34,856 nucleotides of DNA. Source: Nocardia alni. Its GTDB lineage: Bacteria > Actinomycetota > Actinomycetes > Mycobacteriales > Mycobacteriaceae. The stretch spans positions 1 to 34,856 of the forward strand of contig NZ_JAGPOX010000106.1 in NCBI RefSeq assembly GCF_019038435.1, in the 5' to 3' direction. Below the pieces are notes generated by a model. That model was not told the DNA's origin, ran no database searches, and was given only the letters and a program-made list of their open reading frames with translations. Shown here one piece after another: positions 14,096 through 21,833 of the stretch. Position numbers and translations under genes: made by a program. Numbering within the stretch: position 1 is the first letter of the stretch; every line of letters starts with the position of its first letter.

Positions 14096-16438
14096 ATGAG
14101 GGACCTGGAGAAGTGGCTGATCAGGGTCACCGGAGTGGTGCAGGGAGTGGGCTACCGCCCCTTCGTGTATCGCCTCGCACACGAGCGCGGCCTCACCGGC
14201 TGGGTGCGTAACGATCCCGCGGGCGTTCTGATCGAGGCGCACGGCCCGAACGCCGCACTGGAGAAATTCACCTCCGAATTGAGCGATCGCGCACCGGAAT
14301 TGGCCCGGGTGGACGGAGTCATGGTCACGAGCCGTGAGCAAGTCCACGAGGACCCGACGGAATTCGCGATCGTGCACAGCGAGCACAGCGGATCCAAGAC
14401 CGCGCTGGTTCCCGCGGACACCCACGTGTGCGCGGATTGCCAAGCGGAGCTGCGTGATCCGTCGGATCACCGGTACCGGTATCCGTTCATCAACTGCACC
14501 AACTGCGGTCCGCGTTACTCCATCGTGCGGGCGCTGCCGTACGACCGCGTGCTGACGACGATGGCCTCGTTCGTGATGTGTCCCCGATGCCGCACCGAGT
14601 ACGAGGATCCGCTCGACCGGCGTTATCACGCACAGCCCAACGCGTGCGCCGACTGCGGGCCCCGTCTGCTGCTCACCGACTCGGCCGGTCTCACCGTGGA
14701 GGGCGAGGCCGCGCTGCGCCGATGTGCCGAGGAACTGGCCGCGGGACGGATCGCCGCCATCAAGAGTGTCGGCGGCTTCCATCTCGCGGTGGACGCCACT
14801 AACGCGGAATCCGTTGCGTTGCTGCGCAAACGCAAACGACGGGATTCCAAGCCGTTCGCCGTCATGGCGCGCGATCTGGAAACCGTCGAGCGGCTGGTCA
14901 GCCTGTCGCCGGCGGAGATCGATCTGCTCTGCTCGCCGGCGCGACCGATTCTGCTGGCGCGCAAGCGTTCCGGGGCCCTGCCCGAGAGTGTGGCACCGCG
15001 CAATCCGAACCTCGGGATCATGCTGCCCACCGCACCGCATCACCATCTGCTGCTCGACGAACCGGGCTCGGAAACACTGGTGATGACCAGCGGCAACATC
15101 TCCGGCTATCCGATCGTGTATCGGAACGAGGACGCGCTGGCGCAGCTGTTCGAGATCGCCGATGTCGTGCTGTACCACAACCGGGATATCCAGACCCGCG
15201 TGGACGATTCGGTGTTGCGCCTGTCCGTGCACCCGGAGCTGGACGAACCACAGCTCACGTTCGTCCGGCGCGCTCGCGGATACGCGCCGTATCCGGTGGA
15301 CGTCGGCAGGCCGGTGGCGCCGATCGTCGCCTACGGCGCGGAATTGAAGACGACCGTCGCCCTGGCGTCCGGTTCGAAGGTGTTCCTCAGCCAGCACATC
15401 GGCGATCTGAAGAACGACGAGACCTTCGTCTCGCATCGGCAGACCGCCGCGCACGTGGCGTCGCTGTACGAACTCCAGCCGGAGTTCGGCGCCTACGATA
15501 TGCATCCGCAGTTCCGGTCGAGCCGGGCCCGGCAGGGCATCGGAGAGACCGGCGAGCCGCGATTCGTACAGCATCACCACGCGCATATGGCCTCCTGTAT
15601 GGCCGAGAATCTGCTCGTCGGCGCCGCGATCGGCGTCATCTTCGACGGCGCGGGCTACGGCGTCGACGGCACCATCTGGGGCGGCGAATTCCTGGTGGGC
15701 GACTACCTGGCGGTGGATCGGACCGCGCACCTGCGGTATCTGCCGCTGATCGGCGGCGACCAGGCCGTGCGCGAGCCGATCCGATCAGGATTCGCGCTGG
15801 CCCTCGAGGCGCTGGGCGACGCCGACGCCGCGGTGCGGGCATTCCCGGCGCTGGGCGTGCTCACCGATGATCATCGGCACGTCTACGCCACGATGCTGGC
15901 CCGGGGCATCAATTCGCCGCCGGTCTCCAGCATGGGACGGCTGTTCGACGGGGTGGCCGCGTTGCTGGGCGTCTGCGGCCTCGCGGAATACGAGGCGCAG
16001 GGGCCGATCGAGCTGGAGGGCCTGCTCCAGCGCGATCTGGATCTGGCGAAGGACGGCTATACGTTCGCCTACCCCGGCGACGAGATCGATCCGCGGCCGG
16101 TAATCCGCGCCATCGCAACCGATCTGGAGGCGGGCGTCCCCCTCGTGGACATCAGCCGGAGGTTCCATACCGCAGTGGTGAACATGGTCCGGGACAAGTG
16201 CGCGGCGATCGCCGAGAGTTCCGGGGTGCGGCGGATCGTGCTGTCCGGAGGCGTATTCCTCAACGAGTTCCTCCTGGTGAACTGCCTGATCGCGCTGCGC
16301 CGGGACGGATTCGAGGTGCACTGCCACAGCCAGGTACCCACGAACGACGGCGGAATCGCCCTGGGGCAGGTGATGGTCGCCGACGCGCAACTCGCCGCGG
16401 CGCCGATCGATACGGCAGACAAGGAGCACCAACCGTGA
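14096..16438 (+). CDS. hypF: HypF-like carbamoyltransferase
   Basis: A full-length protein of 780 residues. Domains in order: acylphosphatase-like (1-90, VQGVGYRPF at 15-23); two zinc-finger pairs (C112/C115-C134/C137 and C162/C165-C184/C187); a YrdC-like domain (~200-390, KRRDSKPFAVMARDLE); and a Kae1-like domain (~400-770) with the HHHAHMA metal motif from His493, FDGAGYGVDGTIWGGEF and SGGVFLNEFLL. HypF uses carbamoyl phosphate and ATP to form a carbamoyl-adenylate and transfers the carbamoyl group to the HypE C-terminal cysteine. All domains are intact, unlike O-carbamoyltransferases such as TobZ, which lack the acylphosphatase and zinc-finger parts. It starts 10 bp after hypE and overlaps the aminotransferase by 4 bp. 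Confidence 0.92.
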   Translation: MRDLEKWLIRVTGVVQGVGYRPFVYRLAHERGLTGWVRNDPAGVLIEAHGPNAALEKFTSELSDRAPELARVDGVMVTSREQVHEDPTEFAIVHSEHSGSKTALVPADTHVCADCQAELRDPSDHRYRYPFINCTNCGPRYSIVRALPYDRVLTTMASFVMCPRCRTEYEDPLDRRYHAQPNACADCGPRLLLTDSAGLTVEGEAALRRCAEELAAGRIAAIKSVGGFHLAVDATNAESVALLRKRKRRDSKPFAVMARDLETVERLVSLSPAEIDLLCSPARPILLARKRSGALPESVAPRNPNLGIMLPTAPHHHLLLDEPGSETLVMTSGNISGYPIVYRNEDALAQLFEIADVVLYHNRDIQTRVDDSVLRLSVHPELDEPQLTFVRRARGYAPYPVDVGRPVAPIVAYGAELKTTVALASGSKVFLSQHIGDLKNDETFVSHRQTAAHVASLYELQPEFGAYDMHPQFRSSRARQGIGETGEPRFVQHHHAHMASCMAENLLVGAAIGVIFDGAGYGVDGTIWGGEFLVGDYLAVDRTAHLRYLPLIGGDQAVREPIRSGFALALEALGDADAAVRAFPALGVLTDDHRHVYATMLARGINSPPVSSMGRLFDGVAALLGVCGLAEYEAQGPIELEGLLQRDLDLAKDGYTFAYPGDEIDPRPVIRAIATDLEAGVPLVDISRRFHTAVVNMVRDKCAAIAESSGVRRIVLSGGVFLNEFLLVNCLIALRRDGFEVHCHSQVPTNDGGIALGQVMVADAQLAAAPIDTADKEHQP

Positions 16439-17772
16439 CGGTCACGCTCGCCGACGAGCAATACCACTACGTCCAGGCGCGGGAATCCGCGGCACGCACC
16501 TATGCCGACGCCGCCGACAGGGTATTCGAGTACGGCTCCCTCGCACGGATCCGGGACACCGCCGGCCGCGAGTACCTCGACTGTCTCTCGGTCGCCGGGA
16601 CCCTCGCCCTCGGACACAACCACCCCGAGGTCTCGGACAAGGTGCGGCAGTTTCTGGACGCCGGCCGGATCCAGCAGGCGCTGGACCTCACCACGCCCGT
16701 GAAGTACGAATTCCTGCGCACCCTCTACGGAGTTCTGCCCGAGGGCTTCGCGGCCGACGCCAAGGTCCAGTTCTGCGGTCCGACGGGTGCGGACGCGGCC
16801 GAGGCCGCGGTGAAACTGTTCAAGACGGCCACCGGGCGGCGCACCGTGCTGGCATTCCACGGCGGCTACCACGGAATGACGGCCGGTGCGCTGGCCCTGA
16901 TGGGGAACGTCGCGCCGAAAACACCGGTCGGCACGCTGATGCCGGACGTGCATTTCCTGCCCTACCCGTATTCGTACCGCTGCCCGTTCGGCGTCGGCGG
17001 TGAGGAGGGGGTGCAGATCGGCCTGCGGTATATCGAGCGGGTCCTCGACGATCCGGAGAGCGGAGTTCCGAAACCGGCCGCGGTGATCGTCGAGGCGGTC
17101 CAGGGCGAGGGCGGTGTGATCCCGGCGCCGGTGCAGTGGCTGCGTGGACTGCGGGAGATCACCGCCCGGCACGACGTCCCGCTGGTCATCGACGAGATTC
17201 AGACCGGATTCGGCCGCACCGGAACGATGTTCGCGTTCGAGGCGGCGGGTATCGAACCGGACGCGGTGCTGCTGTCCAAGGCCGTCGGCGGCGGATTCCC
17301 GCTGGCATTGGTGCTGTACAACGCCGAGTACGACACCTGGCGTCCGGGCGCGCATGCGGGCACGTTCCGCGGCAATCAGGTCGCCATGGTCGCCGGGGCG
17401 GCCACGATCGACGTCATCAGCCGCGACGGTCTGGTGGACGGTGCGCGTCGAAGGGGTGAGCTCATCGGCGAATCGCTGCGCGAGCTGGCCGCGATCCGGC
17501 CGGAGATCGGTGAGGTGCGCGGCCGTGGACTGATGTGGGGCCTGGAGATCATCGACCCGGACGCTCCCGCGGACCGGCTCGGCAGCAGGCCCGCGGACGG
17601 CGCGCGGGCCCGGGCGATCAAACGGCGCTGCCTGGAACACGGACTGCTGATCGAGTCCGGCGGCCGGTACGGGGCGGTGCTGCGGCTGCTGCCCCCGCTG
17701 ATCATCACCGAGGCCGAGATCCGCGAAATGATCACGAAGCTGGAAAAGGCCTTCATCGACTGCCAGGGCTGA
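16435..17772 (+). CDS. Class III aminotransferase, diaminobutyrate--2-oxoglutarate type
   Basis: A 445-residue PLP enzyme starting at GTG 16435 (GTGA overlap). Visible are FCGPTGADAAEAAVKLFKTATGR, HGGYHGMT, the cofactor aspartate Asp253 in VIDEIQTGFGRTG and the Schiff-base Lys282 in LLSKAVGGGFPLA. The overall pattern is closest to the EctB/PvdH group, which makes L-2,4-diaminobutyrate from aspartate semialdehyde and glutamate. That would give the cluster a diamino acid building block. Other omega-aminotransferase substrates are possible. No ectoine synthase accompanies it. Confidence 0.85.
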   Translation: MTVTLADEQYHYVQARESAARTYADAADRVFEYGSLARIRDTAGREYLDCLSVAGTLALGHNHPEVSDKVRQFLDAGRIQQALDLTTPVKYEFLRTLYGVLPEGFAADAKVQFCGPTGADAAEAAVKLFKTATGRRTVLAFHGGYHGMTAGALALMGNVAPKTPVGTLMPDVHFLPYPYSYRCPFGVGGEEGVQIGLRYIERVLDDPESGVPKPAAVIVEAVQGEGGVIPAPVQWLRGLREITARHDVPLVIDEIQTGFGRTGTMFAFEAAGIEPDAVLLSKAVGGGFPLALVLYNAEYDTWRPGAHAGTFRGNQVAMVAGAATIDVISRDGLVDGARRRGELIGESLRELAAIRPEIGEVRGRGLMWGLEIIDPDAPADRLGSRPADGARARAIKRRCLEHGLLIESGGRYGAVLRLLPPLIITEAEIREMITKLEKAFIDCQG

Positions 17773-17787
17773 CAAGTATGGAGAACT

Positions 17788-18453
17788 ATGACAGAAGCGA
17801 TTGAGCAGTGGCGGGTCGACTTCGACGCCGAGGTGGAGTTCAGCAACGGAGGTGCGTTGCAGGCACAGGGTTTTCGTCTGGACATCCCCGAAAACGACAT
17901 CGGTGACGATGAATTGGGCGAGTTGTTCGCCCATCACCTGGGTCTGCTCATGGTCGGCGCCACGCGCATCCTGCGCAAGGAGCTGATCATGGAGCCGCAC
18001 AAGGGTTCTCGCGGTGTGGCGCGGGCCGCATCGCGTCGGCGGGTCGTCGAGTTCTCCGGGCCGGACGGTCTGCCGCTGGTCGCCGCCGATGCGGCGCTGC
18101 TGGCCGACCTCGAGGGTATTCTGGTTCGCCTGTTGGGAATTCGGACCGATACCGTCTCGCGCGGCGAACTGGCGGCGCTCGAGGTCACCGACCGCGCGGT
18201 GCTGCTGCACACCGGCGGGCAGGCCCGTCTCGGCGACGAGGCGGCCGCCTGGCTCGTCGAGCAGAAGGCCGCGCTGGTGGGTGTCGACACCGCCGAATAC
18301 TCGGCGCTCGACGTGCTGGTAGCCGCCGGGATCCCGGTGGTCACCGGCCTGAGCAACCTGGAGGCGCTGCCGCCCAACGGCTTCCGCGTGCACGCGGTGC
18401 CGTTTCCGGCCGTCGCCCGCGCACGCGTGTACGGGGTGGTTGCCGATGCGTAA
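17788..18453 (+). CDS. Cyclase/kynurenine-formamidase-fold protein with a degenerate metal motif
   Basis: A 221-residue protein starting at ATG 17788. The second half follows the cyclase family: RAVLLHTGG, EAAAWLVEQKAALVGVDTAEYSA, VVTGLSNLEALPPNGFRVHAVPFP. In the usual place of the metal motif HxGTHxD it has HKGSRGV, so several ligands are missing. The first 70 residues (FSNGGALQAQGFRLDIP ... HHLGLLMVGA) do not look like a normal family N-terminus. It may be a pseudoenzyme, a scaffold, or a catalyst with a changed mechanism. Confidence is good for the fold and low for function. Confidence 0.6.
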   Translation: MTEAIEQWRVDFDAEVEFSNGGALQAQGFRLDIPENDIGDDELGELFAHHLGLLMVGATRILRKELIMEPHKGSRGVARAASRRRVVEFSGPDGLPLVAADAALLADLEGILVRLLGIRTDTVSRGELAALEVTDRAVLLHTGGQARLGDEAAAWLVEQKAALVGVDTAEYSALDVLVAAGIPVVTGLSNLEALPPNGFRVHAVPFPAVARARVYGVVADA

Positions 18454-18490
18454 TCCGGAATGACGAAGTGAACCTACTACGAGGTGACCC

Positions 18491-19750
18491 ATGTTCGAAG
18501 CACTCGAAGAACTGACCCCCGACCTCGAGGAGCTGTACCGCGACCTGCACGCCCACCCGGAACTGGCGTTCCAGGAGAAACGCACCGCGGCCATCGTCGC
18601 GGACCGGCTCACCGCACAGGGCTGGGAGGTCACCGCAGGTGTCGGCCAGACCGGTGTCGTGGGCATCCTGCGCAACGGCGAGGGCCCGACCGTGATGCTG
18701 CGCGCGGATATGGACGCCCTGCCGGTGCTCGAGCAGACCGGTCTGCCCTATGCCAGCACGGTCGTGGCCACCGATTCGTCCGGCGCGCAGGTGCCGGTGA
18801 TGCACGCCTGCGGGCACGACGTCCACGTCGTGTCCCTACTCGGGGCGTGCGCCCTGCTCGCGGGCGATCCGAAAGCCTGGAGCGGCACCATCATCGCCGT
18901 ATTCCAGCCGGGGGAGGAGAGCGGATACGGCGCGGCCGCGATGGTCGACGACGGCCTGTTCGAGCGGTTCCCCGTGCCGGACATCATCCTCGGACAGCAC
19001 GTCGGACCCGGTCCGGCGGGCATGGTCGGGACGTGTTCGGGAACGGTCATGGGCGCCACCGACAGCGTCACGGTGGAGCTGTTCGGCCGCGGCGGCCACG
19101 GCTCCAGGCCGGAGGGCGCGGTGGACCCGGTGGTGATGGCCGCCTCGCTCGTGCTGCGGCTGCAGACGGTGGTATCGCGGTCCGTCGCGGCCAAGGAGCC
19201 GGTGGTGGTCACGGTCGGCGCACTGCACGCGGGAACCACCGCGGCGGTGATCCCGGACTCCGCGACGCTGGCGATCAACGTGCGCACGCCCACCGAGGAG
19301 GTCCGCACGAAAGTGATGGCCGCGATCGAGCGGCTGGTGGAGGCCGAGGCCGTCGCCGCGGGCGCGACGACGGACCCGGCCATCACCTCGGTGTACTACC
19401 TGCCGCCGACGGTGAACGACGCGGCGAGCACCGAGCGGGTCGCCGCGGCGCACCGCGCGTACTTCGGTGACGGACTGGTGATTTCGATCCCGCCGACCAC
19501 CGCGAGCGAGGACTTCGGCCTGCTGTCCACGGCCGCGAAGGTGCCGTCGGTGTACTGGTTCATCGGCGGCATCGACCCGGAAACCTACGGCAAGGCCTTC
19601 ATGGCGGGCCGCGTCGACGAGGACATTCCGCAGAACCACTCCTCGACGTTCGCACCGGTAATTCAACCGACCCTGACCGTCGGCGTGCGGACATTCGTCA
19701 CCGCCGCCCTGGATTGGGTTGGCGCACAAGTGAAAGGAAACGAACAATGA
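18491..19750 (+). CDS. M20 family metal-dependent amidohydrolase
   Basis: A 419-residue protein starting at ATG 18491. Family marks: LRADMDALPV, ACGHDVHV with His109 as metal ligand, FQPGEESGYGAA with the catalytic glutamate, a dimerisation lid domain (~185-300) and a final metal-site region QNHSSTFAP. Related enzymes (hippurate hydrolase, AmaA, ArgE) remove N-acyl groups from amino acids. A deacylation partner for the GNAT enzyme of this operon is likely. It overlaps the next gene by 4 bp (ATGA). Confidence 0.88.
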   Translation: MFEALEELTPDLEELYRDLHAHPELAFQEKRTAAIVADRLTAQGWEVTAGVGQTGVVGILRNGEGPTVMLRADMDALPVLEQTGLPYASTVVATDSSGAQVPVMHACGHDVHVVSLLGACALLAGDPKAWSGTIIAVFQPGEESGYGAAAMVDDGLFERFPVPDIILGQHVGPGPAGMVGTCSGTVMGATDSVTVELFGRGGHGSRPEGAVDPVVMAASLVLRLQTVVSRSVAAKEPVVVTVGALHAGTTAAVIPDSATLAINVRTPTEEVRTKVMAAIERLVEAEAVAAGATTDPAITSVYYLPPTVNDAASTERVAAAHRAYFGDGLVISIPPTTASEDFGLLSTAAKVPSVYWFIGGIDPETYGKAFMAGRVDEDIPQNHSSTFAPVIQPTLTVGVRTFVTAALDWVGAQVKGNEQ

Positions 19751-20493
19751 CCCCCGAGCGGCCTCGTTTGATCCTCGTCGGCAACGGCCGGAAGGAGGAC
19801 TGGGAGCGTGTGCTCCCCGATCTCGCCGAGCGATACGAACTGTCGCTGATCAGCGGCGGCTACCCGACCTGGGAAGCGGCCTGGGTGGAAAAGCATCGGG
19901 TGGCGGACACCGGCCAGTACGCGTCGTTGTTCACCGCGCTGTGCGATCTGCGCGGCGAGGTGTCCGTGGCCGCGGTGTTCAGCCTCGATTCCCGTTCTGT
20001 CGCACCGCTGGCGGAGGCGGCGCGGAAACTGCGCATCCGCGATGTCGCGGCGTTCGCGGCCGAGTTGTGCGCCGACCCCGCCCTGCTGCGCGCGAAGCTG
20101 GTCGAATCGGGGGTGCACACCGCGGACGGCGACACCGAGGTACTGGTGTCCAGTGTGGTTCTGGACGGAGCGGTCCGGCCCGTATCGGTCGTGCGGTCCG
20201 GGCCCGGCGGTTCCTCGGTGTCGCCGGTCGAGGGCTGGCACGCCGAGGAATGGTCGGGATCGGTGTCGTCGCTGGTCGAGGCCGCGCACCGGGCGATCGG
20301 CGTCGACTGGGCGGTCACGGCCACGGGGTTGCGGCTGGACGGCGGCACTGCGCGGATCACCACCCTGGAGCCGTGGCTCGGCGAGCGTTTCGGCACCGTG
20401 GTCGCTGCCTCGGCGGCGGGGCTCGTCCTGGCCCGCGCGGCCGCGGCGATCGCGTTCGAGCAGCTTCCCGACCTATCCGGGATCGCTGACTGA
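19747..20493 (+). CDS. Shrunken ATP-grasp-like protein
   Basis: A 248-residue protein starting at ATG 19747 (ATGA overlap). The N-terminal ~110 residues look like the preATP-grasp domain of peptide-ligase-type enzymes (LILVGNGRKEDWERVLPDL, a tyrosine/threonine-rich GYPTWEAAWVEKH, then VAAVFSLDSRSV). Where a normal member has a nucleotide-binding subdomain with its lysines, this protein goes almost directly to a late strand (DTEVLVSSVVLDGAVRPVSVV). The usual metal-binding EINPRxGG is replaced by TTLEPWLGERFG. At about 60 % of normal length and without the catalytic asparagine, ligase activity is doubtful. The homology itself is a pattern judgement. Confidence 0.5.
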   Translation: MTPERPRLILVGNGRKEDWERVLPDLAERYELSLISGGYPTWEAAWVEKHRVADTGQYASLFTALCDLRGEVSVAAVFSLDSRSVAPLAEAARKLRIRDVAAFAAELCADPALLRAKLVESGVHTADGDTEVLVSSVVLDGAVRPVSVVRSGPGGSSVSPVEGWHAEEWSGSVSSLVEAAHRAIGVDWAVTATGLRLDGGTARITTLEPWLGERFGTVVAASAAGLVLARAAAAIAFEQLPDLSGIAD

Positions 20494-20531
20494 ATTTCCA
20501 CCGGTAACTATTGATTGATTGGACGTCGGAT

Positions 20532-21470
20532 ATGCCACCACGGGCACTCTCCCTCGGGCTCCTCATCACCGTGATCTGGGGATTGAACTTTTCCTTGATC
20601 AAGACGGCGGAGGATGTCTTCCATCCGTTCCTGCTGGCCACTCTGCGATTTGTGCTCACGGCGATCCCGGCTATTTTCTTCTTCCCTCGGCCGAAGGTCC
20701 CGTTCCGTTACCTTACCTTATACGGAATTGTTTTCGGCGTCTTGCAGTTCAGTCTTCTTTTCGGTGGTATCTGGGCCGGATTGTCGGCGGGATTGTCGTC
20801 CGTGGTGCTGCAGACGCAGGTTTTCTTCACAATTCTGTTCAGCGTGCTGCTGGTGCAGGAGAAGATCAATACCCATCAGGCCGCGGGAATTATTCTCGGG
20901 TTCGCCGGCGTCGCGGTGACCGCCACCGTGACAGACGGCTCGATGACCGTCCTCGGCCTGTTCATGGTGATCGGCGCGGGCCTGTCCTGGGGTTTGGCGA
21001 ACGCCATCGTGAAAAAGGTGAAACCGGAGGAGCCCGTCGGTTTCATGGTGTGGTCGTCCACCGTGCCTGTTCTGCCGTTGATCGTTTTGTGCCTGATCTT
21101 CGAGGGGCCCGCCTCCATCGGCCATTCCTTCGCGTCGATGTCCTGGGCGGCGGCGGGGTCGGTGCTTTATGTCGTCTATCCGACGACGCTGTTCGGTTAC
21201 TCCGTCTGGAATGGACTGCTGAAAAGGTATCCGACCACAGTGGTCGCTCCGCTGACCCTGCTGGTGCCATTGTTCGGAATGGTGGGCTCGATGCTGATCT
21301 TCCATGAGCATCTGACCACGATGAAGGTCGTCGCCGCCGCGATGATGATTCTGGGCCTGGCCGTCAACCAATTCGGCGGCCGTTTCATCCGTCACCGTCC
21401 CGCGGTGGCTGTCCCGGCCGCACCGGTGGGGTCGGTGGTGACCGAATCGACGTCCGAGGGCCTGCCGTGA
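20532..21470 (+). CDS. EamA/DMT family transporter
   Basis: A 312-residue membrane protein with about ten hydrophobic segments in two EamA repeats, each opening in the family style (SLGLLITVIWGLNFSLIK; MTVLGLFMVIGAGLSWGLANAIVKK). ATG 20532 is preferred over the TTG at 20511. DMT proteins often export amino acids and small metabolites, so it is the likely exporter of the cluster product. The 5' half uses unusually AT-rich codons, including TTA near 20718, unlike its neighbours, which may reflect separate recruitment. Confidence 0.85.
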   Translation: MPPRALSLGLLITVIWGLNFSLIKTAEDVFHPFLLATLRFVLTAIPAIFFFPRPKVPFRYLTLYGIVFGVLQFSLLFGGIWAGLSAGLSSVVLQTQVFFTILFSVLLVQEKINTHQAAGIILGFAGVAVTATVTDGSMTVLGLFMVIGAGLSWGLANAIVKKVKPEEPVGFMVWSSTVPVLPLIVLCLIFEGPASIGHSFASMSWAAAGSVLYVVYPTTLFGYSVWNGLLKRYPTTVVAPLTLLVPLFGMVGSMLIFHEHLTTMKVVAAAMMILGLAVNQFGGRFIRHRPAVAVPAAPVGSVVTESTSEGLP

Positions 21471-21697
21471 TCGAGCCGGACGATGCCGCGCGAATAGTGC
21501 GGTCACTCGCGTCGGGGCTGCGTGAGCAGGCTCCGAGCGCACGGCTGGACGCCGTGCTGTGTCTGCTCGAGGCGGCCGATCGGCTCCTCGCGCATTCGCG
21601 TGTGGGCTCGGCCGATATCGACGAGGTGCTGGGTTGCCTACGGGCTGCTGGGGTTTCGGTGCGCAGCTATCTGTGGGAGAGCGCACCGACGACCTGA
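21467..21697 (+). CDS. Small hypothetical protein, 76 residues
   Basis: Starts at GTG 21467, overlapping the EamA stop by 4 bp (GTGA), which supports translation. It is predicted mostly helical and leucine/alanine-rich, with acidic residues near the N-terminus (MIEPDDAARIVRSL) and no cysteine pair, membrane segment or signal peptide beyond one Cys in AVLCLLEAAD. It resembles no family I recognise. It is the last gene of the first operon. A small partner of a cluster enzyme or of the exporter is possible. Confidence 0.6.
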   Translation: MIEPDDAARIVRSLASGLREQAPSARLDAVLCLLEAADRLLAHSRVGSADIDEVLGCLRAAGVSVRSYLWESAPTT

Positions 21698-21702
21698 ACA
21701 AG

Positions 21703-21768
21703 TGACCGTTTTTGGACCAAGATTGGCTGCTTTGAACATCACCGCGGGACAACGACATCGGAAATGAT
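21703..21768 (+). promoter_or_regulatory. Cluster regulatory element, copy 2 (CCAA-N2-TTGG palindrome)
   Basis: Matches 10848-10913 without gaps (49/66). The palindrome is CCAAGATTGG (21717-21726): its two arms equal those of copy 1 while the central two bases differ, as expected for a dimer site. ATCGGAAATGAT at 21757-21768 is identical in both. It starts 5 bp after the 76-residue gene and ends 65 bp before the YqcI/YcgG start, marking a second promoter of the same regulon. Confidence 0.75.
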
Positions 21769-21833
21769 TCTTTTTGGTGGCGTGCTAAAGGGGCGGCTGC
21801 CCCGGTCAGTGATGAGCGCACGAAAGGTCCACG

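Noticed and set aside
14009..15730. 573-residue antisense open frame over hypF
   Set aside because: No domain, histidine/arginine-rich shadow composition, and fully overlapped by a well supported gene.
13069..16438. Ordinary [NiFe]-hydrogenase maturation locus
   Set aside because: HypE and HypF are present but no HypA-D or structural subunit is found in the window, and the genes are embedded in a metabolic operon. A role in hydrogenase maturation elsewhere in the genome cannot be excluded from this window alone.
16069..18675. 868-residue antisense open frame
   Set aside because: It lies opposite hypF, the aminotransferase and the cyclase-like gene, which have clear domains. Its translation is low-complexity and arginine-rich, as expected of a GC-rich shadow.
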